Below are positions 47,611 to 57,500 of a stretch of DNA of 64,000 bases, in pieces. The notes below the pieces were generated by a model. That model saw only the letters and a list, made by a program, of their open reading frames with translations, searched no databases and was not told the origin of the DNA. Each line of letters begins with the position of its first letter. Position 1 is the first letter of the stretch. This DNA is from Limanda limanda (Eukaryota > Chordata > Actinopteri > Pleuronectiformes > Pleuronectidae). The DNA lies in contig NC_083645.1 in NCBI RefSeq assembly GCF_963576545.1, positions 1,798,001 through 1,862,000 on the forward strand. The letters are read 5' to 3'. The position numbers were made by a program, and so were the translations under genes.

Positions 47611-50120
47611 ACAGTATTGCCATGTGTGCCACATATACTAACTAGCTTAGCTTGGCAGTTTGTTCATTTTAACTTTCAGTCAAATTGGAATTTTTTTGTT
47701 TTGAGTGAGCTTTTTTTTTTATTGAACAAAAAGGTCTTTGCAGATACTGTAAATCAGAGTTCCTGCTTTACTACGTGTGTTTATATTGACAATGAGTAAG
47801 TGCAGACACAACATACTACATAAACCATCTTGTCCTGGTAACTGGGTAAAAAAAAAAACTGCTCCGTAATCGTAATCACTATAGTGTTGTTCTATTTTGT
47901 GTGGTATTTCAAAATAGAAATGTCTATCTTTCCTTCTACGTGCCAGTGCTCTGCACCATGTGCGTCCTGCGTTGCAAATAGATCTGTATTGCCCAGTGGG
48001 AAGAGGGAAAAAGACAGCGACAGGCTGAGTGCTGCCATTATTGAATGTTAGCTTGCTGTTACCCTGGTGAGCAAACAGTGATGGATGAAAAAAGCAAAAA
48101 TAAAGCGTGAGGTCTCCAGCTGGGCTCAGGTCTCAAATTTGTCAGTATCAGTCTGATTCAGTTTGGTCTAATCCTAAAGTCTGTACCAGCTGAGTTCCAA
48201 GCACAATTCTGCCAAACCATTTCAAACTAAACAGTCTGACTTGGGCATCTGTAGATAATTTGTTTAGCTGGTAAAGCTAAAAGAAAACCAAAGAAAAACA
48301 TTTTACATACAACATAAAAATGACACTCTCAAGCGACAAGTAGTGAACCGAGCAGTTTATTTCTGTGCCTGATGAATCCTACCTTTTCTGAAACCTTCAG
48401 GTACAACCACTTTTACGGATGTGACTGCTGAAAAATAATCATCATATGTGCCCCCAAGCAGCAGGGTGTGAACAAAAGCAAAGACACCACTGACACACTC
48501 CATAGCAGTGGGCAGCAGTCATCACTTCATGGTCTCAAAGTCACCATACAACATAAAAATGAAGGTGTCCACAACCAACCATAGACATATATATATGTAT
48601 ATATATAGTTGCTCCCGTTGCAGTTTGTCTCTATTAAATTAATGTTTCTTAAATGATTTCATTTCTTTATTCAAGGATCTCTGACGGAGTACAAATAAGC
48701 TTGGTCTAATTGCTAGATGGTCAAGAGATGAGTCTACCAATTGTTAAGTGTGACAAATAGTATGAGAATTTGATAGATAGATAATGTTTGAGATAATACT
48801 AAACTTAAGTGAGGATACGCAACCTGAAACTAAAACCAAACATATTGTGCATAGGTGAAAAAATGTTTCTATGGAGGCAGCGCAAGACGTCAACACATTG
48901 TTAGTTGGTGTATCAAAAAATAACTCTCAACTTGAATAAATACATAATTTACTGAAGATCAGAACTAAACTTATTGTGCTTAGGAGCCAATATAGCCTGG
49001 AACAAACGGTCCAAACAGGGGTTGGTATGGTGTGAGTAGCCCACAAGCTCATTTCACTCCTCCATCTCAGTGACGAGTTGAAGAGTTGTATGGCCATATA
49101 GTCAACAAGCTCATGCACAAAGGGAACTATGGCAAAGCAGGACAATAAGATTGCCATTACAAGGGTAAATCCCAGACAGTAAACAATTTTTTTTTTCTTT
49201 TGGTTTTTGTAGGAAACTTTATGTACGACACATGAAATGAAGTGAGTAGTGAAAGCTCATAGTCAAGCCAGACTATTTCTTTTGTCATTCTGTTAACACT
49301 ATAAATACATTTTTTGCCAGACATGTCGCCTTTGCTCTCTCTGTGAGTTATTGTACAATTTTCTGTTACACATTTGCTCATTATCTCATATGTATCCTGC
49401 TTTGTAACCAGGCAATGTATGTTATGTTTATTACATATTGATTATATCAGTGGAAATTAGTAACTCTGCACATTTTCAACAGAGCGTGTTGATGCAGTTG
49501 ACCAGATAATGAGCTTTGCCTGCAGACTGATGATGAGAGTCGCGTGTCTGTGATGGATGTCTATTCGATAACTTGCTTAACAAGACAAGCATGTTTGTTT
49601 CCCTCTCTTTTCTCAAGAATGTGGTCTTTCAGTTTGAGAACAGGACTTGATTTCACATTAGGATTTTGTATTGCTTTCAAGTTCTTTTGGTGTGTGCTCT
49701 GAGATTGACTTATGGAGGATACCTTTACTGTGGTTATTAAATAACAGATGTTATGGGAAAGTTTATCTCACTGAGGCTCACAGACGATATTGTCCTTTTA
49801 TTGCATTGTGCAGATCTGAGCATCAACCAAGGCGACTGATAAAAATGAAATAGAAAAACACATTTCAGACATGTCTGAATGGCCCCATACACACTGCACG
49901 CGGGCAGCCTTGAAAGGCCTCTAGGCTAGTGTTTTGCTATTAGACAGAGAAATTACTGATTCTAACTTTTACACTAAAATCACCTGAAATATAAATCAAA
50001 AAATTATTTATTATTATCATTATGTTAAAATCTAGTGGAAAAGACAATTAAATCAGCAAGAAATGGTATTGACTTTAAAATGAAGTTCAGAGAAATAAAA
50101 AATGTTAACCCAGAGAAGCT
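47611..50120. other. Non-coding DNA
   Basis: No gene is seen. A (TA)n-like run is at about 48,585-48,608. A 16-bp perfect palindrome TTCAGACATGTCTGAA lies at 49,864-49,879. Confidence 0.5.
49864..49879. repeat. 16-bp palindrome matching PIF-like terminal repeats
   Basis: TTCAGACATGTCTGAA equals the inner parts of the two terminal repeats of the element at 30,603-30,923 joined head to head. It may be a chance palindrome or the scar of an element that lost its interior. Confidence 0.5.
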
Positions 50121-50143
50121 CAGTCACTGCGGTTACATGTGTC

Positions 50144-50183
50144 CGATTGAAACCCGATTTCTGGCGTTGTCGGGTTTCAATCG
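50144..50183. repeat. 14-bp perfect hairpin near the MITE left end
   Basis: CGATTGAAACCCGA (50,144-50,157) pairs with TCGGGTTTCAATCG (50,170-50,183) around a 12-nt loop. Confidence 0.95.
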
Positions 50184-50293
50184 AAGATCCATTTCATGTA
50201 ACTCCACAAATCTAGATTTGTGTCCGACTGAAGTCGGATAACCACCCCCAGATAAGTAGATCGGATTTGGTCTTTGTGCATGCTTGAGATCCT

Positions 50294-50329
50294 GCCCCCC
50301 CCCCCTCCCTCCCCCCTCCCTCCCTCCCT
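50294..50329 (-). repeat. C-rich tract, G-quadruplex-prone on the minus strand
   Basis: On the minus strand runs of three to nine G are separated by single A residues, at least six runs in 36 bases. This meets the usual G3+N1-7 quadruplex pattern. Confidence 0.85.
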
Positions 50330-50659
50330 GGCCGTGACCCGGAGTAAACATGCACAACATCATGTAGAGGGACGTAGCTTCACCTTGCTCTCCGTTCGTC
50401 ATCTTTCTCGCATGCTGAGTTGAAGGCTGTTGTTGTTTTTTGTTGGTAGTGGTGACGAGGTCAAGCGGAAATGGCTGTATCACCACTAGCTGTAATGAAA
50501 ACAGCGCCACCTATCGTAGCGGGGTATGAAATGCTTTCGGACAAGAGTCGGATTTCTCAGTGCCATGTACCCTGAGATAGAGCAGTTAACCCCCCATGGA
50601 TAGAGAAACCGGGCTTCAGCCTAAATCGGGTTTATGCCATCATGTAAACGTAGTGAGTG

Positions 50660-52678
50660 TCATGTCCACATACTGTCTTTGATATGGGCATCAACAGAGG
50701 AGCAATACAAAGTATGGAGTGTACACATGTTAAGATGAACTGTAAGATTAAAAAGAAAATATAAAAAACACCATGTTTTTTGTTTTTCTGTTGTGAACTG
50801 CAATTAAATGTTTGTGTCATGTGTCTCCTGTGACAGCCTTACTTTAGGCCTGCCCTCAGCGCGCAGCCCCCACTCTCTATCACATCCTGTCACACCACGT
50901 GTTTGAGAGCTGCGGTCCAGAGAGGATGAAAGAAGACCTGACTGTAATTGAATGTGATTAACACTAACTGGAAACAAAACAGCATGTAATAAATGTCCAT
51001 TTTAAAGAGCTGCGCTTACATGACGGAATGGGGGCAATGAATTAGACATACAGTAGAGATATGCTGTCTGCTGAGTACAGGGAATCAGCTGTGCACACCA
51101 GTGCCAGTTTCAGAATTCATCCATGTATCCATTAAATGAACGCTTGAGCAAAAAAATGAACACTTGAGCAAAAAAAAGAAAAAAGTGTGGAACAAGGTTG
51201 AAATTAATTTACTCTGCATAAAGCTATGATGACCGTGGGGGTGTATAAAATGTTCCTATTATTTTACTGTTTGTACAATCTCAAGTTGAAACATGACCAC
51301 AATAAACAACTGCTTAGGTTAACATAACAAAGATAACTGTGGTTAAAAATTGTCCAATGTAAATTATTTTTCTACCCCTACCCTTTTTTTTCATTCACAA
51401 CCATTGAATACTGTCACAACGCAAACTGCTTGCAGGGTAAAGAAACAGGGTTGGGTTAGGGTTATTTTTAGTGTCCCCAGGAAATCTTGGTGCTTATACG
51501 TGTGACAGTATAAAGATGATAGAGTTAATATATACATAGTTACCTTGAGAGAATAACACATGAAAACCAAAACACCCTATAAAGTTCTACACATTGTTTA
51601 TCCACAACACTTGACATATAGTTCTAGTAATATGTATTACCAAATAAGTGAGCAATGGAGTTTTACAACTTCATCAGATTACACTTTAATTTTTATGTTT
51701 CCTTATTTACACCACATTATTTCACCACAGATTATGGAACTCCGGAATGGTTTGTTTCAGAAGCAGCTCATAATTTCTGAGGCACTTCAGTGTATAGCTG
51801 TTTAGTCTGAAAGCTGTGGTGCTTCCTCTTATTAGGATTTCACACACAAAACCCTTGCAAACAAGATACAGCAAGAACTCAACTGAGAGAGAATGAAAAC
51901 ATACCTGAAGGGAGGCAGAGAGATAGACAATGGCAGGAGATGTGAGGGAATAGCTGCCAAGAGGAGGAGAGGAGTGTGAGCGGAAGAGAGTGAGAGAATG
52001 GAGGAGAAGCTGGGGACCTGACACATCTGGTTAAGGTAAAAAAGGAGGGAGAGGAGGGAGCAGATATAAAGTAAAACCCCTGACTCTTTCTTAAATAGAG
52101 CATGAAGACCACACGCCCGCTGAGTGGGACCCGCCTGTTGCCGGCAAACTGGGCCGTGATTGCATAGTTTATGGCTGAGGCATGATGGGTAAGGATTAAA
52201 GATGGCTGCCCTGAGGGCATACAGCAATACCATTACTCTTGATGGATTCCTTTTTCACTCACATATTCTCTGCAGACGTCAGAGGGGCCACAAGGCTTGA
52301 CTAATGTATGGTGTGATGATGGGATCAGAAGAGGCAGGAGGGGGACGCTCTGCAGCTTCACCCTATCTCCGGTAACCTTCTCCATTTTTTCCACTCGCGC
52401 TCATCTGCTGCTCACTGCTCTGCACCGCACACAGCCTATAAAGTAATGCTTAACATTTACTCGTGTCAGTATCGATTGTTAGTCTGTAACTTTGTGAGAA
52501 TGTCCTTAATGGTAATAAAGCTGTGCTTTCTTTTTTTAAAAGGCATCTATTAGACAGATTATTTTCTTATGAGAGAGAGAGAGAAAAAAGAAACACAAAG
52601 TTAGTGACATAGTCAAATAATTGGGGGGCATAGAGAAGTGCTCAGTGCATGATGGGAGTTCTCCCAGTAATCTAGGCC
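50660..52678. other. Non-coding DNA
   Basis: No gene is seen. Two near-identical 21-bp units (AATGAACGCTTGAGCAAAAA and AATGAACACTTGAGCAAAAA) lie side by side at about 51,136-51,177. Frames at 51,720-52,235 on the minus strand run through purine-rich DNA and lack known domains. Confidence 0.5.
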
Positions 52679-52686
52679 TATAGCAG
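52679..52686. repeat. Left 8-bp target-site duplication TATAGCAG
   Basis: Identical to 53,969-53,976; flanks the hAT element 52,687-53,968. Confidence 0.9.
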
Positions 52687-53511
52687 CAGTGCTTAATTTG
52701 TAAATCACAAGGTGCCGGAACGCAAAGTACATATGAGAGCGCAGGGATGACGAGACGGGCACAGGTCCCGGAACGCATACAGAAAACGGTGCTGAAAAAA
52801 ACATGCAAATGCCCACTGACAATGCTGTGGGACTTACAAGCCTTAATTTCAAATAATATCCATGGTATAAATTTTATGACAATAATTTACAATTATTTTA
52901 GGCTATACAGCACAGGCAAATGCCCACATCAACACAGGTGGGACTTACAGTCAGCAATTAATTTCTCAACATAGATCTAACTTGTAAAACATAAAAAATA
53001 AAAGTTCAAAGCTTACAATAAATCACATAAATCTTCCATTATTATTATTTAAAGATTGGCACGGCGGCCTATTAATAGACAGTATGCTCATCATATTTAG
53101 TTGTCCAAAACACCCCACATCACGACCATGTCCGGATTCTCCTCCTCCTCCCTGTTTCGGGTTTTACTGCGTGTGTCTGTGGCAGTTCTGTGTCCTTTGG
53201 CCACCCACGACCTCACGTACGGGACGGGATTGAATTTAGCCAGGGGGGGTCCAACAAGATTTAGGAAGAGTAAAGATGATATGGTGGATGTGAGCAGAGA
53301 GGTACGGTTGGGAGTACAAATTAAGTTAATTTACGAAAGTCCGCGCTCACATTCAGCACTCGCAATAGGCATACTGGAGGTAACTAATGAGTGGATTGGA
53401 GACAGGTGCGTATGTGGGTGGAGCCGGTGTGGAAGTGCAGAGCAGGAGGGGAGTGGCTGAACTCTGAAACGACACAGGGATTAGTAATTGGAAATATGAC
53501 AAGTGAAAACA

Positions 53512-53772
53512 TTAATAGGAAGGTGAATTCGTGACATTCTCTCCATACAGCGCACCTGCATCCTCGGGCCAGTACTGTGCGTTAAGCACCTTCAGCTCCT
53601 CAATTAACTTGTTGCACAAGTTGCAAACACAAAAATCAAATGAGAGATTTATCCGCCGCCGCCACCCCCCGCCCTTGAAGATGTAGCAAACCTCATCCGC
53701 GGCGGACCTCTTGTCGGGGGGGGGGGCGGCGGCGCCGGCCCACACTGCCTTCGCGATCGACGTATTGGCCAC
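53512..53772 (-). pseudogene. hAT transposase relic fragment
   Basis: The minus frame contains NLCNKLIEELKVLNAQYWPED and ALYGE. This is similar in layout to the 'LD-x-x-x-WP-x-D-x-x-x-x-YG' stretch found before the C-terminal domain of some hAT (ZNF862/KIAA1586-like) transposases. Upstream residues are alanine-, glycine- and proline-rich because of the GC-rich block. It lies in an element with hAT ends and target duplication, which supports the assignment. The residue similarity alone is weak. Confidence 0.5.
53715..53740 (+). repeat. G-rich tract
   Basis: A run of 13 G followed by CGGCGGCGCCGG inside the hAT element, prone to G-quadruplex or slippage. Confidence 0.8.
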
Positions 53773-53968
53773 TTGTGAGGAATCACTTTTTTTTTTGGCG
53801 TGACAAAGCGTGTCACACCGAAAGCGTGAGAGTTGTCAGCTCTGTATTAATATTTTTTTCTATACGAGAGGTACCGGATCAGCCCAAATAAGTCCCGGAA
53901 CACGGGCAGGCCAAAACCAAGAGGTGCCGGATCCTGTTCCGGCATGATCCGGCACAAATTAACCCCTG

Positions 53969-53976
53969 TATAGCAG
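53969..53976. repeat. Right 8-bp target-site duplication TATAGCAG
   Basis: Pairs with 52,679-52,686. Confidence 0.9.
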
Positions 53977-54090
53977 CATAACTTGTGTTATGTCTATCTT
54001 TCCAAATGCAGTTACATTGTGTTATGAACTCATTTGTGTTCTGTATGTAGCTTTACTGTGCATGTGGTGACTGGCATGTTTTTTCCTCAG

Positions 54091-54177
54091 GGCCTATACC
54101 TGTTTGCTGCCCTGCTGAAACTGTTCAGTGCCTCCAAAAACCGTGTGCTCACCTACACTGGACTCAGTTGCTGCTGA
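54091..54177 (+). CDS. Candidate terminal coding exon, unidentified
   Basis: TTTTTTCCTCAG at 54,079-54,090 is a strong splice acceptor. The next 28 codons in phase 0 read GLYLFAALLKLFSAS, then KNRVLTYTGLSCC and stop at 54,175-54,177. Codon choice favours C or G at third positions (CTG, GCC, AAC, GTG, ACC), unlike the AT-rich flanks, which is typical of fish exons. The first half is hydrophobic, then basic residues follow. I recognise no family and found no upstream plus-strand exon in the window. The hAT at 52,687-53,968 sits about 120 bp upstream and would be in the preceding intron. A chance frame is possible. Confidence 0.3.
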   Translation, partial: GLYLFAALLKLFSASKNRVLTYTGLSCC

Positions 54178-57100
54178 TACCAGCTCTCACACTCTCCTTG
54201 CCCTCGACACTTCCGCGTTCATGCTGAACTGTAGCACCTACACCAAACAATAGCAAGGAGAGAACCTGGTAGCTTCAGGCTCTGCATATTTGTTCATGTA
54301 TCACATTCAGACAGTCAACTCTGTGCTTGTTAGCCTGTTAGCCTGTGGATATTATGCTGGTTTCCTGCTGTGTGTGGACACACAACACAAACATAATGTA
54401 CTGCATTTATAAAATAATACAGGGTGAACACATGGAGAGTGGTCCCTGCAAAGGCGGATATATGAAGAGGAAGTGTTTCCAAAAAAGCTTTATCTCACAT
54501 ATTTTTGTTTTATTAATCCAAGCACAGGCCGCATAAGAAACTGCAAACAAACCAAGATCTGAACCTATAATAGGGACAATGTTCTCATCAATCTGGATCA
54601 GTGGTTCTCACTCTTTTTCATCCAGCCCCCCCACCCCCCGCCCTTCCAAAAATAGGACCACCCTTTCATGAAATAAAGGGTAATTGCATTCCCTGGAAAC
54701 TGTTATTGTGTTGCTTCTAATCATGATTAATAATCAATCTTTCTTAATTAAATTATTAATATATTACTTTCATTTATTATTGTCATGTGGTGCATTCTAA
54801 AATAATCAGAATAAATAATTATATTGTTATAATTACTTTATGTTCGAAATAAAAATTGTATGTGGGTGATCAACAAATTAAACAGGTTAAATATTGAATG
54901 GTTGAAATGACTGCCTTGGTAGTACATTCTCAGGCATCCGCTGCAAATGTGGAGGCAGAGTTATAGCTTCAATAAGACCTCCAGACATCCACAATTTTCA
55001 GTGCATTTTTTAGATCAAAGTTTGAACAGGTTAAAATATTAAATAAGTGGTCGACTAATATGTGCAACGTTATATGCATTTCGGAGTGGAGTTTGGTCTG
55101 ATATGTTTTCTGTCTTGTAAATGTAATTCATAGGCTTATTATGTTGTTTAATAGGACTTTGAGGTTTGCAATCAGATGAAATCATGTTATAAAACGCTGC
55201 AGAGAAACGTTACAGCGTTGTAAACTCCCTCGTCTCAGCTGGTGGTTCATCTGGTATAACATTGTTTATTTATGTTTATCATGTGTGTGTAGTTTATGTT
55301 TATATGCTACGGAAAGAGTGCTACCTCAGTAGAGAGACAATCTAGATGATCTGGTCTGGGAGATGTTATCAACGGAAGAAAACATTGCAAGATGAACAAG
55401 AAATTTACCTCAAATGGTATGTACGATTTTTTTTAAATATCAGGTAAATATGAACCGTTCTCTTTATCTCTATAATAGTCTACACAGTTTAATGGCTCCT
55501 AAAGTGAAATGGGCCACAAAAAGGAACTACAATACAACAAACACATGCAAGCACATGGTGGTTACATCCATAGCCAGCTCAATTGTTTCCAGTTTGGTAC
55601 CGTACATTCTTAGTTTGTTCAGTTTTATCCACATATATTTTTCTCTGAGCAACATTTATTTCCTTGAGCTTTAGGATCCCCCTGTGTTTGCCTGTTTGGC
55701 TGCACAACTCTCATCTCCTGCCTCCCCAGCTCATTCTCCAGCGTGCTGACCAGTCTTCCAACCCACCTTGCAGTTCAGGCTTCTTCTCCTGCCCAGCTCT
55801 GTCCTGAAAACCACCAGTCTTTCTTTGTCCTCAGTCTTTTGTGAATGTATGCAAAACGCAAAGAGGACGGATTACACGTCAGGAAGGAAGACAATTACTA
55901 AATTCTAAATGGACTAGACCCAGGAGAACTGTTGAACTCAAAGGAACCAGACATCACCATCTCCAAAACTGTTTTGGAATATTGACAACATATATTCAGC
56001 AGTTGTGACTCCTACGTTAAACTGAAGCCATTTAGTACATGTATCAATTTCTGCAATGACAGCGTAGAGTCTTCTGTGACTCCATGGATTAATTTGTTTG
56101 TTGTGGAATTTATAGCAAACTCAATTGACTCCCATGGACCCAGCAACCAGCTGCCACTATTATTCATGAAGTTTATTAGTTGACAAAACCCCAGTGAACT
56201 TTGCTACCGCTCCTCTTCACGCTGGTTGAAGGGACAGCAGCAACTCAATTTCAGCTCTCTTTCTTCATGGATTAGATATTGACTGTTTCCATTTTTGTAT
56301 TACTAAAAACAGTTACATAACTGCTGAACACACCTTCTAATCTGTTTAATGTCGCAATAAGTAGATGTTAAATCTCCACTCTACAGAACTCAAACAGGTT
56401 CCTTTTACTGTTTACTGATGGGATCATTTTGGCTACAGTTATAATGTTCATCATCATTCATGATTCTAAATTCACAGCCTAGTTAGTATATTTTTCTGTT
56501 GTTGCTATCAGGAAACAAGGATTCCTGATAGTGAAAATAGACGAGCTGTTGTACCTACAAAATGTCTGACAAAAAAAGATGTGATATGTGATGCAGTGAA
56601 GGGTCTGCAATTATTCAAATGTATTCAATTATACAACTTGTTCAATTTTATCTAATCTGCCACAGGAGTAGATGTCCAGCTGTACTTGCACTGTGGTGAG
56701 CAATCTCTCCGGTTATTGATAACTACCACTTTAAGCCCTCATAGTGTCACATTAAGAGCTTGCCATCGCTGCGTGTCATTCAAGTTCAGCCTGCTCTGTT
56801 GGAATTGACACAATTAGCTGTTAATTCAAGTGCGCCCCCTTTTAATTAAGACACAGCGTGCCACTGGCCCTCTGAAACATAGAGAGCATGTACCTGGCTG
56901 TTAATGCCATGCAGTTCTGTCATAATGAGAAACTGAAATAGAGAGAAATTGATATAGAGCTACAGCTGATGCCAGCCCTGTCTAGCATATGACTGCCATG
57001 TGTTCTGGCACGAAACTTGAATAAACTTGCATTCACATTTTTTGTGACTGTGCCACTCAAACAAGACGGATGCAAAGGACCAGCAGGGAAGTCAAATGAA

Positions 57101-57356
57101 ATTTTGCAGCAGTAGCATGATAGTATCCAGATTCAATGTCCTAATCATGAGTTAAGAGGTGATGATCGTGAGGTAAGATTTGGTTAGACTATATGACATA
57201 CTGACTGTATATACTGTATATATAAGAAAAACTTTTGAAGATAGTTGCGGTAAGTGAAATAATGTTTCTATCCCATCTTGTTCTGTGCAGTGTATTATGT
57301 GTTTACAGAAAAGTGAATAGCCAACCCTAATGTCATTCTTTCCTTTCAGATGACTT
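54178..57356. other. Non-coding DNA
   Basis: ATCAGTGGTTCTCACTCTTT followed by a C-rich run (54,597-54,650) looks like the end of a hAT-type element, but the partner end was not found. About 56,760-56,960 is non-repetitive and could be conserved non-coding sequence. No gene is supported. Confidence 0.45.
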
Positions 57357-57500
57357 TAATGGTCTACCAGCTCTAATGCAGGTGTTTGGAGCTGCTGCTG
57401 TTGCTGGAGGAGCTCAGCAAGGCCTTCGAACAGTGAGATCTTCCTTTATAGAAAGGGCTTGCATCTTAGGACCCGGAGAGGACTTGGTGGAGCACTGTTG
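57357..57500 (+). CDS. Weak exon candidate
   Basis: TTCTTTCCTTTCAG ending just upstream (about 57,350) is a good acceptor. Reading from GAC two bases into the possible exon gives DFNGLPALMQVFGAAAVAGG, then AQQGLRTVRSSFIER, and stops at about 57,500. The alanine/glycine-rich middle comes from GCT/GGA triplets. No family is recognised and no donor or upstream exon can be assigned, so it may be chance. Confidence 0.15.

Larger units (their letters stand above)
50121..50659. mobile_element. Non-autonomous inverted-repeat element (foldback MITE, 539 bp)
   Basis: CAGTCACTGCGGTTACATG (50,121-50,139) and, on the opposite end, CATGTAAACGTAGTGAGTG (50,641-50,659) are inverted repeats with about 15 of 19 pairs. 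The interior has repeated TCCGAYTGAA / GTCGGAT motifs in both orientations, a 14-bp perfect hairpin (50,144-50,183) and a homopyrimidine tract. It resembles the GTTTACATG-ended non-autonomous DNA elements common in fish. No target duplication could be fixed and no transposase is encoded. Confidence 0.75.
52687..53968 (-). mobile_element. Complete-ended hAT element with transposase relics (1,282 bp)
   Basis: The left end CAGTGCTTAATTTGT and the right end ACAAATTAACCCCTG are inverted repeats (13 of 15). Both flanks carry the exact 8-bp duplication TATAGCAG. GGTGCCGGAAC-type subterminal motifs occur near both ends. The only recognisable protein sequence is a minus-strand fragment at 53,512-53,772. 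The right half includes a GC-rich block (53,650-53,760) unlike the AT-rich flanks. It is a deleted, non-autonomous copy. Confidence 0.88.

Noticed and set aside
53101..53460. 119-codon plus frame inside the hAT element
   Set aside because: It lies within transposon sequence, on the strand opposite to the transposase relic, and shows no known motif.
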